Made by a program: the position numbers and the translations under genes. From Anaerolineae bacterium (GTDB lineage: Bacteria; Chloroflexota; Anaerolineae; Promineifilales; Promineifilaceae): a DNA stretch of 64,000 nt. The stretch spans positions 27,259 through 91,258 of the forward strand of contig JAHBVI010000010.1 of assembly GCA_019637635.1 (NCBI GenBank), in the 5' to 3' direction. The notes under the pieces were generated by a model, which did not search any database, had not been told where the DNA came from, and saw nothing but the letters and a program-made list of their open reading frames with translations. Shown here one piece after another: positions 46,495-55,438 of the stretch (position 1 is its first letter; the number at the start of each line of letters is the position of its first letter).

Positions 46495-47247
46495 TCAATT
46501 TTTCAGGCTGCGCTGTACAAAAATCAGGTAGCCACCACCCAGGATCAGCGTAAACAACAGCCATTGCAAGGCATAGCTCAAGTGTGGCCCTTCGGAAAGG
46601 TCAACTGGCGGCAGTTCGCGGAAAGGGAGTGCGGTGTTGCCCTCTGGCGGCGGCGCTTGAATGACGTAAAACGGCAGCAGCTCATACGGCAGTTGCTCTT
46701 GCAGGCGAGGTACATCAATGCGGTACACGGCCGTTTGCCGCCCCGTCGCCTCTAAATCAGGATTCCCATACCGGGACAACGGTTGGGAGAGCGCCACCAC
46801 CCCGGTCAGGCGCACCGGCCCCGTTTCGTCATAAAGCGCCAGGTTGCCATTGTCCACGTCTGTTTGCGGCACCCAGCCACGATCCACCAGTACGGCCCGA
46901 AGCGACCCCGTGTCCGTCCCCGCCAGTATCAACGGCGTAATCAAATGCACCCCGGCCCGCCCCTGCCAGCTTTGTACCAGCAGTGTCACCTGATTTTGGT
47001 GGTCAAACTCTCCTTCGGCCACCACCTGCCGGTCTTTTAATTGGGTCACATCACCGCTGATTGGCTCTCCGGTCAGCACAATAGATTCCGAGGCCAGCGT
47101 CGCCGCCAGCACAGCGTTGGCCGCCCGCCGCTCCGCCAGCCGGTCAAACTGCCAGATACTCAGGCGCACCATCAGCGCCATGCCCAGCAGCACCACCAGC
47201 GTGGCGGCAATCCATCTGCGGCTGAAAACTGCTTTGAGTAATTGCAT
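46495..47247 (-). CDS. SURF1-family cytochrome oxidase assembly protein
   Basis: A 250-residue protein with the SURF1 topology: N-terminal helix (WIAATLVVLLGMALMVRLSIWQFDRL), a periplasmic domain with VVAEGEFDHQNQVTLLVQSW and AVLVDRGWVPQ, and a C-terminal helix (ALQWLLFTLILGGGYLIFVQ). SURF1 aids heme a insertion into subunit I. The ATG at 47247 has no clear ribosome-binding site; the longer frame only translates a GAGATTGG repeat. It lies after the CtaG gene. Confidence 0.88.
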   Translation of the reverse strand: MQLLKAVFSRRWIAATLVVLLGMALMVRLSIWQFDRLAERRAANAVLAATLASESIVLTGEPISGDVTQLKDRQVVAEGEFDHQNQVTLLVQSWQGRAGVHLITPLILAGTDTGSLRAVLVDRGWVPQTDVDNGNLALYDETGPVRLTGVVALSQPLSRYGNPDLEATGRQTAVYRIDVPRLQEQLPYELLPFYVIQAPPPEGNTALPFRELPPVDLSEGPHLSYALQWLLFTLILGGGYLIFVQRSLKN

Positions 47248-47257
47248 ATGGCGTGAT

Positions 47258-47322
47258 GAGATTGAGAGATTGGGAGATTGGGAGATTGTCCAGTCTCTCA
47301 ATCTCCCAATCTCCTAATCTCC
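47258..47322. repeat. GAGATTGG array overlapping the ctaG 3' end
   Basis: Four GAGATTGGG-type units face an inverted set (47295-47322). On the minus strand they encode the end of CtaG (EIRRLGD) and its TGA stop. Confidence 0.85.
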
Positions 47323-48236
47323 TTCTCTTTCCGCCCCCACGTAGACACAGGCATGGCCGGTTTCTGCTCTTCCTTATCTAAAATGCGGTAGATGAGGAAA
47401 AGCGCGGCCACAATGTGCATCATACTGCCCGGCACCCACATGATAAACCCGCTGATTTGCTGGTCGGCCAGGGCGTCAATGCCCCAGATGCGGGGCACAT
47501 TCAGGTAATGGCTGTAAATCACGCTGGTGGCCATGGCCAGCACCAGCCCCAACAACATGTTCGGCGGAATGGCCGCCACCGTCAGCGCCGTGCGGCCTAC
47601 CAGGCTAAACTGCTTGTGAATGCGCGGCCCCGCCCCGGTAATGTGCCAATAGAGCAGCATACTGGCCAGGAAAAAGGAGAGATGCTCCAGATCATGCACC
47701 CAGGGCACTTCCAGCGCCAGGTTATACAGGCCGGGGTCATGCCAGCCGATCAGCACAATCACCCAGATCAGCCAGACCATGCCGGGATTGGTGGCGTTGC
47801 GCAGCCCCCGGCGAAAACGGGAATCCCGGTGCAGCCCCTTGCCCAACACACCGCCCACGCCCAGCCGCCAGCGATCCGGCAGGCCCCACAGAATAAAGGG
47901 CAGCGGGCTGGCAATGAGCAGCAGCGGCGGCGCCAACATCATCAAAAAGAGATGCTGGATCATGTGCATAAAAAATAGCTGTTGGCTGAGTACGTCAATG
48001 GGGGAGAGCAAGGCCAGGGCGATGAGCAGCAGTCCGGCAACGTAGGAAATGGGTCGCCACACGGCCGTCAATCGCCAGGGAGAACGCCGGTATCCTTGAT
48101 ACCGTTCCGGCCCCCGTGTCCGCCGCCGCAGCCGCAGCCACCCCCGTAGATAAAAAATCCCGGCTAACGCCAGGACAATAATCACTTCTATTCGCCAATC
48201 CCACGAGCGCAGGACGGCTTCGGTTACAGGATCCAT
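47298..48236 (-). CDS. ctaG: Cytochrome c oxidase assembly protein CtaG (caa3-type)
   Basis: A 312-residue integral membrane protein with about seven helices. FFMHMIQHLFLMMLAPPLLL near 90 and WHITGAGPRIHK carry the conserved His typical of the Caa3_CtaG family, which helps copper loading in Bacillus-type oxidases. The last seven residues (EIRRLGD) are encoded by a GAGATTGG repeat, and so are probably not conserved. It lies between subunit III and SURF1 in the oxidase run. Confidence 0.85.
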   Translation of the reverse strand: MDPVTEAVLRSWDWRIEVIIVLALAGIFYLRGWLRLRRRTRGPERYQGYRRSPWRLTAVWRPISYVAGLLLIALALLSPIDVLSQQLFFMHMIQHLFLMMLAPPLLLIASPLPFILWGLPDRWRLGVGGVLGKGLHRDSRFRRGLRNATNPGMVWLIWVIVLIGWHDPGLYNLALEVPWVHDLEHLSFFLASMLLYWHITGAGPRIHKQFSLVGRTALTVAAIPPNMLLGLVLAMATSVIYSHYLNVPRIWGIDALADQQISGFIMWVPGSMMHIVAALFLIYRILDKEEQKPAMPVSTWGRKEKEIRRLGD

Positions 48237-48247
48237 TTTGGTCGAGC

Positions 48248-48310
48248 AGTGCCAGGCACGGGGCGGCCGACGCTGGTCATACGCACACCTGACGCCCTGT
48301 GCCTGGCACT
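48248..48310. repeat. TGCCAGGCACAGGGC hairpin, copy 2
   Basis: AGTGCCAGGCACGGGGC (48248-48264) pairs with 48294-48310 with one G-U-type mismatch. The loop shares CTGGTCA and ACCTGA-GC segments with copy 3 (58516-58578). It is just upstream of the ctaG start. Confidence 0.75.
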
Positions 48311-48320
48311 ACCTCATCAT

Positions 48321-48986
48321 CTAATGCACGGCCGTGCCAATCAAATACAACGCCGGGTAGAAAAACACCCATACCACGTCCACATAGTGCCAATAAAGGG
48401 CGCATCCTTCCACGCCCCAGTGACGTTCCGGCGAATAATCCCCTTTGCGCCCACGATTCCAGACGAACAGCAGCAACATCACCCCGGTAATCACATGCAG
48501 CGCGTGCATCCCCGTCATGGCGTAAAAGACGCCGGCATACACGCCATCGTCCACCCCCAGGTGGCCGAACAGTTCAATGCCGACAATGCTACCTTCCAGT
48601 CCAAAGACATTCCACTCCATCACCACCACGGCCACAAAAAAGACCAACCCTAACAACGCCGCCATCATATACGAATTCAAAAAGCGGCTGCGGTCGCCAT
48701 GTTCCATGGCCGTTTCGCCCCGGAACACAAAATAACTGCTCACCAGCAGCACCGTCGTCGCCAGCAGCCCCAATTCCTGGCTCAGTTCCGGCCGCGTTTG
48801 GCCCACGCCGGGCACATACCACAGGTAAAAGCGGGCGGCAAACAACGCCCCAAACAGAAAAATTTCCGAAATAAAAAACAACCACAACCCCATGCGGTTG
48901 CTTTTCAACTGCACGTGGTAAGGCGGCACATGGCTGTGCGCCTCGTGGTGCGAATCGTGTGTGTGTTCGGCCGTTGTTGCACTCAT
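48321..48986 (-). CDS. ctaE: Cytochrome c oxidase subunit III
   Basis: A 221-residue membrane protein. Early residues (THDSHHEAHSHVPPYH) are His-rich. FISEIFLFGALFAARFYLWY near 40, GSIVGIELFGHLG, FYAMTGMHALHVITGV near 155 and HYVDVVWVFFYPALYL near 195 are subunit III signatures. The His-rich start may help metal binding but is a common feature of the family. The ATG is shared with the subunit IV stop (ATGA). Confidence 0.92.
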   Translation of the reverse strand: MSATTAEHTHDSHHEAHSHVPPYHVQLKSNRMGLWLFFISEIFLFGALFAARFYLWYVPGVGQTRPELSQELGLLATTVLLVSSYFVFRGETAMEHGDRSRFLNSYMMAALLGLVFFVAVVVMEWNVFGLEGSIVGIELFGHLGVDDGVYAGVFYAMTGMHALHVITGVMLLLFVWNRGRKGDYSPERHWGVEGCALYWHYVDVVWVFFYPALYLIGTAVH

Positions 48987-49195
48987 CAGTGACTATCCTC
49001 CCGCCACAGGCGATAGACGTGCATAAAGTAATACACAATCAAAGCTGACTTTAACAGCATGGTAATAAACAAACCCACCGTTGAGTTCAGATAAATGCTC
49101 ACGGCATATTCAATCAACGTCAGCACCATCAGGCCAATAAAGACATTCATGCCCAAACGCTGCGCCGCTTTCTTCCAATCCTCATTCTTTTCCAC
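48986..49195 (-). CDS. Cytochrome c oxidase subunit IV (prokaryotic type)
   Basis: A 69-residue protein with two helices (NVFIGLMVLTLIEYAVSIYL and LFITMLLKSALIVYYFMHVY), the outline of the small subunit IV (COX4_pro/CtaF). The start is GTG with GGAGAG five bases upstream. It overlaps ctaE by one base (ATGA) and follows ctaD. Confidence 0.8.
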   Translation of the reverse strand: MEKNEDWKKAAQRLGMNVFIGLMVLTLIEYAVSIYLNSTVGLFITMLLKSALIVYYFMHVYRLWREDSH

Positions 49196-49210
49196 AATCG
49201 CTCTCCAGAA

Positions 49211-49244
49211 AGACCCTAAGGGTTTTGAAAACCCTTAGGGTCTC
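49211..49244. terminator. Perfect 16-bp hairpin between ctaD and subunit IV
   Basis: AGACCCTAAGGGTTTT (49211-49226) and its exact complement with a 2-base loop. It is the only hairpin of this sequence in the window; it could attenuate transcription into subunits IV and III. Confidence 0.65.
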
Positions 49245-49253
49245 ATCAGTTAA

Positions 49254-51113
49254 TCAATCACCAGCCGCCGTCTGGAACCGGATATACGGCCTGTCCAGAC
49301 CATAATCATAGGGGTCGCCGACCACTTCAAAAGGCACATCATAATTAAATTCTGGCGCAGGCGAAGGAATCTGCCATTCCGGCGAACGGGAACCCCAGGG
49401 ATTGGTAGCCGCCACCGGTTCGGTGCGAGCGCTGGCAATAAAGTTGTAAATCATGATCAAGACCGACCAGCCAATCACAAAGGCCGCCAGCGTCACCAGC
49501 ACCTGCTGCGTTTCAATGCCCAACGCCGGGTCATAATCGGCATAGCGGCGGTTCATACCCATGATACCGGCGCTCATCTGCCCAAAACTCATCACCCAGA
49601 AGCCGGGCACCATCAGCCAGAAGTGCAGCTTGCCCAACGCCTCCTTATACATATGCCCGGTTATCTTGGGATACCAATAATACAACCCGGCAAAGAAGGG
49701 GAAGATAAAACCGCCAAACATGGTGGCGTGGAAGTGCCCCACCACCCAATAACTGTCATGCAAATGCAAGTCGGTGGGCACGGTACCCAAAATCGGGCCG
49801 GTAATACCGCCGATCAGGAAAACAGAGATAGCGCCCAGGACAAATAACATGGGCGTACTTAGCTCAATCTTCCCTTCCCACAGGGTGGCTACCCAACTAA
49901 AGAATTTGACGCCGGTGGGGATGGCCACAAACAGCGTGGAAATCATAAAAACGATGCGCAGCGTATCCGACATGCCGGCCACAAACATGTGGTGCGCCCA
50001 GACTAGAAAGCCCACCAGGGCAATGCCCAGGCTAGACAGGGCAATCCACTTGTAGCCAAAGAGGGGCTTGCGGGCGAAAACGGGCAGCAGTTCGCTGATG
50101 ATACCCAAACCCGGCAGCACAAACACATACACCACCGGGTGTGAATAGAACCAGAAAAGGTGCTGGTAGAGCAGTGGGTCGCCGCCTTGTGCCGGATTGA
50201 AAAAGACCAGCCCGGTAGCCCGTTCCAGCAAATTCAGCGTCAGGGCCACGGCGATGGTCTGTGTGGCTGTAAATTGGATGAGGGAGGTGGCCAGCGCCGC
50301 CCAGACAAAGATGGGCATACGGAACAGGCTCATACCCGGCGCGCGCAGGGTAGCCGTCGTCACCAAAATGTTGATGGACCCGGCGATGGAAGAGATACCG
50401 TTGATGTAAAAGCCAAGCAGGAAAAACATCGTACCCAGCGGGCCAATCAGGCTGAGGGTGGGGTACCCAACCCAACCGGTATCCCAACCACCAACAGCCA
50501 TGCCCGCGAGAACCAGCACAATGGCCGGAATACTCACCCAATAGCTAAAGGCATTGAGGCGGGGGAACGACATGTCAGAGGCGCCAATCATCAGCGGCAC
50601 CAGGTAGTTGGTCATGGCGCCGACGCCCAGGAGGATGCTGACGATCATGACAATGCCGTGTGCGCTGAAGAGGGTGTTGTATTGCTGGTAATCGAGTAAC
50701 TGCATACCGGGCTGGGCCAGTTCCAGGCGGAAAATGAGGGCAAACAGACCACCCACCAGCAGCACAAAGAGGCTGGTGTAACCGTATTGGATGCCGATGA
50801 CTTTGTGGTTGACGTCTGGCCTCAGGTAGCGTGTCCACTCCGGTTTGCCTTCCGGCGCGCCGTGTTTGAGCGGGGTCTCTTTGCCGCCAATCCACAGCAG
50901 CCAGTCGGTGAGGACGCCGGCAAAGAGCAAGAAACCAATCACGCCAATGATCGCGCCGATCATCAGACTGAATTCAGACAAGTTGTCCGGCAGCAGCAGA
51001 TTCAGGAATTGGAAACCCAAAAAGGTGAACAGTGCTTGCCCAATCAGCCCTTTGATGTAGGAGGAGGTGAGGATGTACCATAAACCTAGAAATAACTTGC
51101 GAATAAAACTCAT
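49254..51113 (-). CDS. ctaD: Cytochrome c oxidase subunit I (A2-type heme-copper oxidase)
   Basis: A 619-residue core subunit with about 14 helices. Heme a ligand is in LFSAHGIVMI near 150; CuB and cross-linked Tyr are in YSHPVVYVFVLPG near 290; the CuB His pair is in VWAHHMFVAGM near 345; heme a3/heme a His are in VGHFHATMFGG near 438. The YSHPxVY motif, with no Glu in the HPEVY position, is the hallmark of A2-type oxidases, where Tyr and Ser replace the D-channel Glu. GAGGAG precedes the ATG. It follows subunit II with an 18-base gap. Confidence 0.95.
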   Translation of the reverse strand: MSFIRKLFLGLWYILTSSYIKGLIGQALFTFLGFQFLNLLLPDNLSEFSLMIGAIIGVIGFLLFAGVLTDWLLWIGGKETPLKHGAPEGKPEWTRYLRPDVNHKVIGIQYGYTSLFVLLVGGLFALIFRLELAQPGMQLLDYQQYNTLFSAHGIVMIVSILLGVGAMTNYLVPLMIGASDMSFPRLNAFSYWVSIPAIVLVLAGMAVGGWDTGWVGYPTLSLIGPLGTMFFLLGFYINGISSIAGSINILVTTATLRAPGMSLFRMPIFVWAALATSLIQFTATQTIAVALTLNLLERATGLVFFNPAQGGDPLLYQHLFWFYSHPVVYVFVLPGLGIISELLPVFARKPLFGYKWIALSSLGIALVGFLVWAHHMFVAGMSDTLRIVFMISTLFVAIPTGVKFFSWVATLWEGKIELSTPMLFVLGAISVFLIGGITGPILGTVPTDLHLHDSYWVVGHFHATMFGGFIFPFFAGLYYWYPKITGHMYKEALGKLHFWLMVPGFWVMSFGQMSAGIMGMNRRYADYDPALGIETQQVLVTLAAFVIGWSVLIMIYNFIASARTEPVAATNPWGSRSPEWQIPSPAPEFNYDVPFEVVGDPYDYGLDRPYIRFQTAAGD

Positions 51114-51131
51114 GGTGGATCTCCTCTCAAT

Positions 51132-52229
51132 TTATTTAGACGATGCGGTGGAATCGTCTGTAACTGTTCTGATGAAGGCGATCAAATCATTGGTGATCTG
51201 GTCAGCGTTGCCCCAACCAAAGTTATTAAACTGGTCGTCAAAATTTTGGGGCATGATGCCCGGATTGTAACCGGCCGTAATTTTGGCATTGGGGTTGAGG
51301 ATGGATTCATACAGGTAGGCGTCGTCCACCATCACGGAGGAACCGTCGGCGAGTTGTTCTTCTTTGCCATACAAATTCAACCATGTCGGCCCGGCCATCG
51401 CGGAGCCGTCAAGGGAATGACAGCCATTACAGCCAAATTCGGTGTACCAGAACTGGCCGCGTTCCTCGGCCGTCATGCCTTCCAATTCATCCAGACCGGG
51501 TTTGCTGGCGATTTCGGCCGCCCAGGCATCGTAGTCGGTCTGGTTCATCACGCGCACGGTAGCAAACATTTGCGAATGTTGCAGGCCGCATATTTCGGCG
51601 CAGCGCAGCTTGAATTCCCCTTCTTCGGTGGGGGTGAAGCGCAGCACGTAGTAATCTGTTTCGGGATTTTGCACCGGCAGCAAATCTTGTTTAACGCGAA
51701 ATTCCGGCACCCAGAAGGAATGGATGACGTCTTCGGCCCACATGTGCAACACCACCGGTTCATTCACCAGCAGGCCCAATTCGGTACCGCTTTTGTCCTC
51801 TATATCCGGGTACACGAATTTCCACGACCACTGCCGGCCGACCACCTCGATGGTGCGCTCGCCTTGTTGGGGGGCGAGCAGGCTGTTGAGGATGCCCACA
51901 GAATAGACGGCAAAACCGATGACCACGGCCGTGGGCACAATCGTCCAGATAATCTCCAATCCCGTATGCCCATGGACGTGAGGCCCTTCGCTTTCGTCAT
52001 CCGGCTGGCGGCGGAAGGCGAACACCGCATAGAGCATGATGACCATGATCAGGGCAAAGAGGAAGGCTTGCAGCCAGAAGTGAATGTCGGCGAAGTTGTC
52101 AATGATAATAGCTTCGGCGCTGGCCTGGGTGGGGAAACGAAACAAGAAAAAGCGAAAAAGGGCGTATAAGCCAATCGTCGAAAGAATCGTCAGGACGAAA
52201 ACGGCAAAAGCGTGTCTATATTTTTTCAT
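51132..52229 (-). CDS. ctaC: Cytochrome c oxidase subunit II fused to cytochrome c (caa3)
   Basis: A 365-residue protein with two N-terminal membrane helices, a CuA domain (residues about 100-245) with CAEICGLQHSQM supplying the CuA ligands, and a C-terminal class I cytochrome c: FGCNGCHS (CxxCH) and a Met ligand probably in PGIMPQNF. This is the caa3 architecture, receiving electrons directly from a donor cytochrome or membrane complex. AGGTGG precedes the ATG. Confidence 0.94.
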   Translation of the reverse strand: MKKYRHAFAVFVLTILSTIGLYALFRFFLFRFPTQASAEAIIIDNFADIHFWLQAFLFALIMVIMLYAVFAFRRQPDDESEGPHVHGHTGLEIIWTIVPTAVVIGFAVYSVGILNSLLAPQQGERTIEVVGRQWSWKFVYPDIEDKSGTELGLLVNEPVVLHMWAEDVIHSFWVPEFRVKQDLLPVQNPETDYYVLRFTPTEEGEFKLRCAEICGLQHSQMFATVRVMNQTDYDAWAAEIASKPGLDELEGMTAEERGQFWYTEFGCNGCHSLDGSAMAGPTWLNLYGKEEQLADGSSVMVDDAYLYESILNPNAKITAGYNPGIMPQNFDDQFNNFGWGNADQITNDLIAFIRTVTDDSTASSK

Positions 52230-52251
52230 GTGTACTTATCCACCTGCTCGT

Positions 52252-53241
52252 TTAGTTAGCAGCCCAATAAGGCGAGTTAATCAAGACCATCAAACCAACA
52301 CCTAAGCCGAGAATGAGCAAGCCGGTAAAGAGGACGGCTATCGTATCATACGGAATGCCTTTCACGCGCCCTTTTTCATCGGCCTGAATCATTTTCTGGT
52401 TAAACTCCACGGCCGTTGTACTCCGCCAACGCCAGGCCAGAATAAACAGGATAACCACCTGCACCAGCAGGGAAAGGTTGAGCATGGCCGAGAGGGCTAA
52501 ATCGAGACCGAAATAATCGTTTAGCGAGAAGATAAGACCAAAAGCCGCTGGCGTGGTGATGCACATGATGAGAAGGGCCAGGGCGGCCATGCCCCAACGC
52601 GGTGCAAAGACAAAAACGGTCAAGGCAATGAGCAGGGGGATGCCAACCATAAGAATGGCCGGGTTGACCAGTTCCCCACCCAACTCCACTATCCGCTCTG
52701 GGAAGAAGCTGGTAACAATGGTCATCATGCCAAACAGCACAAACAGCAGCACAATCAGCCCGGTGCTGACCATAGACCAACGGGGCATGGAAGTGTCGGC
52801 TCTGGGTGAGGCGGCGGCCCGGCCGGCGCGCTTTTCTTTGAGGATGGCGTTTTGTTTGTTCTCCAGGGAGGCCAGATTTTCTTTGTAGGAGTCGCTCTCG
52901 GTGGTTTTCACGACCAGTCGGGTGAGAAAGACATAGAGGAAACCCAGAACAACGCCAACGCCGAGGACTAAAGCGACGGTCACGGCCGTGACCCCCAACA
53001 CTGCCTGCCACGGTTCCATCGTAAACGACTGCCCTCCGACGGTTGTGCCATTCGGCAGCGGGATTTCGGGGATAGCCAATGTCACCGGATGGGATTCAAA
53101 CGGAACGCGGGGCACGGTCGCCCGGCTGGAGCCGCTGCCCAAACCGGAGGAAAGGGACGGCCACAGTGCCGCAAACAAGCCGAAGGCAATCAGCGCAACA
53201 ATTACAGGAAGCCAGGTTTTCCAAGATTCTGTTTTACTCAA
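52252..53241 (-). CDS. Membrane protein of the oxidase cluster, unknown
   Basis: A 329-residue protein with about seven hydrophobic helices (WLPVIVALIAFGLFAALWP; VLGVTAVTVALVLGVGVVLGFLYVF; STGLIVLLFVLFGMMTIV; NPAILMVGIPLLIALTVFVF; and others). It lacks Cys, metal motifs or a recognisable family. The gene is first in the oxidase run and has a TTG start with AGGAG eight bases upstream. A role in the respiratory complex is inferred from position only. Confidence 0.6.
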   Translation of the reverse strand: MSKTESWKTWLPVIVALIAFGLFAALWPSLSSGLGSGSSRATVPRVPFESHPVTLAIPEIPLPNGTTVGGQSFTMEPWQAVLGVTAVTVALVLGVGVVLGFLYVFLTRLVVKTTESDSYKENLASLENKQNAILKEKRAGRAAASPRADTSMPRWSMVSTGLIVLLFVLFGMMTIVTSFFPERIVELGGELVNPAILMVGIPLLIALTVFVFAPRWGMAALALLIMCITTPAAFGLIFSLNDYFGLDLALSAMLNLSLLVQVVILFILAWRWRSTTAVEFNQKMIQADEKGRVKGIPYDTIAVLFTGLLILGLGVGLMVLINSPYWAAN

Positions 53242-53373
53242 GAGGTTTTCTCCTGCTCAGGCTACTTATTTTTTCCTGGCCGACGCTGAGGTTTGGGGAC
53301 GTCAGCCAGTCGAGTTGTATCCTCTTCTTGTTCGATTGTGGATTTTAGCACAATCTACTTATCGGGCAATAAC

Positions 53374-53403
53374 CCCTCGGAGGCTGAATTCAACCTCCGA
53401 GGG
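53374..53403. terminator. Hairpin between sigma factor and oxidase cluster
   Basis: CCCTCGGAGG (53374-53383) and CCTCCGAGGG (53394-53403) form a 10-bp stem with further inner pairing. It lies between the sigma gene stop and the oxidase run. A T run follows on the plus strand only. Confidence 0.6.
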
Positions 53404-53411
53404 CTTGTTTT

Positions 53412-54062
53412 TCAAAACGGCCGTCTAAAAAACCCACGCTTCTTCTCGATGGTCGCCTCACGGCCGTCGCCTAATTGCTGCTCAAAATCTTCCCGCAGCG
53501 CCAGCAGGGTGCGGTGATACAGCGACTTTATCGCCCCTTCGCTGCGCCCCATAATCTCGCCAATCTCGGCGTTGGACAGGTTTTCCACGAACTTGAGCGT
53601 CAACAACTCCTGGCGGTCGGCCGGCAGGCGGCGGATGCTGGACAGCAGCATCGCCTTATCTTCCATCAGTTGCGCCGTAAATTCCGGGCTGTCTTCGGCC
53701 ACGCGCCACTGAGCAATGTCATCCAGCGACAGCATCTGGCGGCGGCTGTTGTCCCGGTGCCAGTTGGCCACCAGGTTGTGGGCAATGCGGTACAACCAGG
53801 CGGAAAAGGGCACCCCCTTATCCTCATAATTGCCAATATGCTGCATGGCACGCATAAACACCTTCGCCGTCAAATCTTCGGCGTCTTCGGCGTTGCCGGT
53901 GCGGTAATAGATGTAGTTGTAAATTTTGTCGTAGTAACGGGCATACAACTCGCCAAACGCATCTTTATCGTTTCGCGCCTGGTCAATCAGCGCCATCTCT
54001 GCCGGGTCTGGCGGCGGGTTTGTCTCGGCCACTATTTGTTCCACGAGTCCACTTTTGCCCAC
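53412..54062 (-). CDS. ECF-type RNA polymerase sigma factor
   Basis: A 216-residue sigma-70 family protein with region 2 (FGELYARYYDKIYNYIYYRTG, DLTAKVFMRAM, FSAWLYRIAHNLVANWHR) and region 4 (LPADRQELLTLKFVENLSNAEIGEIMGRSEGAIKSLYHR). No anti-sigma gene is adjacent. It is upstream of the oxidase run, but a hairpin separates them. The start is a GTG with no strong ribosome-binding site; later starts are possible. Confidence 0.85.
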   Translation of the reverse strand: MGKSGLVEQIVAETNPPPDPAEMALIDQARNDKDAFGELYARYYDKIYNYIYYRTGNAEDAEDLTAKVFMRAMQHIGNYEDKGVPFSAWLYRIAHNLVANWHRDNSRRQMLSLDDIAQWRVAEDSPEFTAQLMEDKAMLLSSIRRLPADRQELLTLKFVENLSNAEIGEIMGRSEGAIKSLYHRTLLALREDFEQQLGDGREATIEKKRGFFRRPF

Positions 54063-54105
54063 AAGTTGCTTATTTGCTGGCAGTATAACAGAAATTGGCC
54101 GTGGG

Positions 54106-54184
54106 CCGTAATCCGTGACCCGTGATGCGTGATGCGTGAACCGACTACGGGTTATGGGTTACGGATTACCGATTACCGATTACG
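54106..54184. repeat. GTAATCCGTGA / GATGCGTGA array upstream of sigma gene
   Basis: Tandem units GTAATCCGTGACC, GATGCGTGAT and inverted GGGTTACGGATTACC make a mixed array between divergent genes. Confidence 0.75.
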
Positions 54185-54198
54185 GAGATTAGAACCGC

Positions 54199-54227
54199 TT
54201 GACGGGGCTACGGCCGTCCGTTATTCT
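54199..54227 (+). promoter_or_regulatory. Sigma-70 promoter; transcript likely leaderless
   Basis: TTGACG (54199-54204), 17-nt spacer, TATTCT (54222-54227). The expected transcript start, about 7 bases on, falls at 54234-54236, on the deacetylase ATG (54236). No ribosome-binding site fits upstream of that ATG. Confidence 0.5.
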
Positions 54228-54235
54228 CCGCCCTC

Positions 54236-55375
54236 ATGTACGAGTACGATGACGATGTGGCAAGACCGCCCCGCGCCGGCTGCGTGGCTTCCTTTCTGGT
54301 GGCGATTATCATCCTGTTTTTCCTGGCGCTGGTCTTAGGCCAATCTTCGGGCACGACAACGGCCGCTTCCGCGCCGGTGGTGGTGGAAGGAAATGGGATG
54401 GTCACGGCCGTAGCCGCCCTACCCACCGTCTTCCTCACCCATACTCCCACGCTGGCCGCCTCACCCACGCTGCAACCCACGGCCACTGCCACCTTCACGC
54501 CCACCCCCAGTAACACGCCCACGCCGACGCAAACGCCCACCCATACGCCCACGCCCACCCTGACCAACACACCGCCGCCGGGGGCCACCTTTACCCCCAC
54601 CGCCACGCCCACCTTCCCGCCGCCGCAGGCCGGGCCGCTGCCCACCCCCAACGGCATCTACAGCTACACCCTCAAAGTGCCGGTGCTCATGTACCATTAC
54701 ATCAGCATCCCCCCGGAAGGGGCCGACATTTACCGCACCGACCTGTCCGTCAGCCCGGAGCTGTTCCGCGCCCACATGCAATATCTGGCCGAGAACGGCT
54801 TCACGCCCATAGACCTCTATACCCTCTCCCGCGCCATCACCCAACACGACGCCCTGCCTGCCAAACCGGTCATCATCACCATTGATGATGGCTACCGCGA
54901 CAATTACGAAAACGGCTTTCCCATCTTGAAGGAGTTTGGCTTTACGGCCACCATTTTCCTGGCGACAAATTTTCTGGACGACGGCCATCCCGGTTATCTC
55001 ACCTGGGCTATGGTCAAGGAGATGTCCGACGCCGGGATACAGTTTGAGCCGCACAGCAAGTCCCACAGCGACCTGAGCGGCCGGGGCCGCGACTTTCTCA
55101 TCTACGAAATGCTCGGCTCCCAGGAAACCATCGCCGCCCACATCGGCTATACACCTAAATACTTTGCCTACCCCTCTGGGCGCTATGACGAGACGGCGAT
55201 GCAGGTCTTGGAAGAGCTGGGCTTTTGGGGGGCGGTGACGACGATGGGCGGCACCTGGCACGGCTACGAAAACCGCTTTGAATGGAAACGGGTGCGCATC
55301 CACAATTACACCAGTGTGGAGGATTTTGCCAAACTGGTGAGTCCCGGCGGCACGGTGGGGGGACGATATCCGTAA
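54236..55375 (+). CDS. Membrane-anchored polysaccharide deacetylase
   Basis: A 379-residue protein: N-terminal signal-anchor (CVASFLVAIIILFFLALVLG), a long Thr/Pro linker (residues 70-135, TPTPTQTPTHTPTPT type), and a NodB/PDA domain (residues 145-370). Metal and catalytic motifs are IITIDDGYRDN, EPHSKSHSDL (HxxxH) and FAYPSGRYDE. It would remove N-acetyl groups from cell-wall or capsular polysaccharide outside the cell. Its TAA stop lies inside a GTAATCCG repeat. Confidence 0.85.
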   Translation: MYEYDDDVARPPRAGCVASFLVAIIILFFLALVLGQSSGTTTAASAPVVVEGNGMVTAVAALPTVFLTHTPTLAASPTLQPTATATFTPTPSNTPTPTQTPTHTPTPTLTNTPPPGATFTPTATPTFPPPQAGPLPTPNGIYSYTLKVPVLMYHYISIPPEGADIYRTDLSVSPELFRAHMQYLAENGFTPIDLYTLSRAITQHDALPAKPVIITIDDGYRDNYENGFPILKEFGFTATIFLATNFLDDGHPGYLTWAMVKEMSDAGIQFEPHSKSHSDLSGRGRDFLIYEMLGSQETIAAHIGYTPKYFAYPSGRYDETAMQVLEELGFWGAVTTMGGTWHGYENRFEWKRVRIHNYTSVEDFAKLVSPGGTVGGRYP

Positions 55376-55430
55376 CTCGTGAGCCGTAATCCGTGAACCG
55401 ACTACGGATTACGGTTCACGGGTCACAGGT
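55373..55430. repeat. GTAATCCGTGAACC repeat after deacetylase
   Basis: The deacetylase stop is TAA of CCGTAACTCG; GTAATCCGTGAACC and inverted CGGATTACGGTTCACGG follow. The SDR start is about 10 bases beyond and shows no ribosome-binding site. Confidence 0.75.
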
Positions 55431-55438
55431 CTCAAAAG

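Noticed and set aside
51246..52169. 307-codon frame opposite ctaC
   Set aside because: Antisense to subunit II, which has intact CuA and heme motifs.
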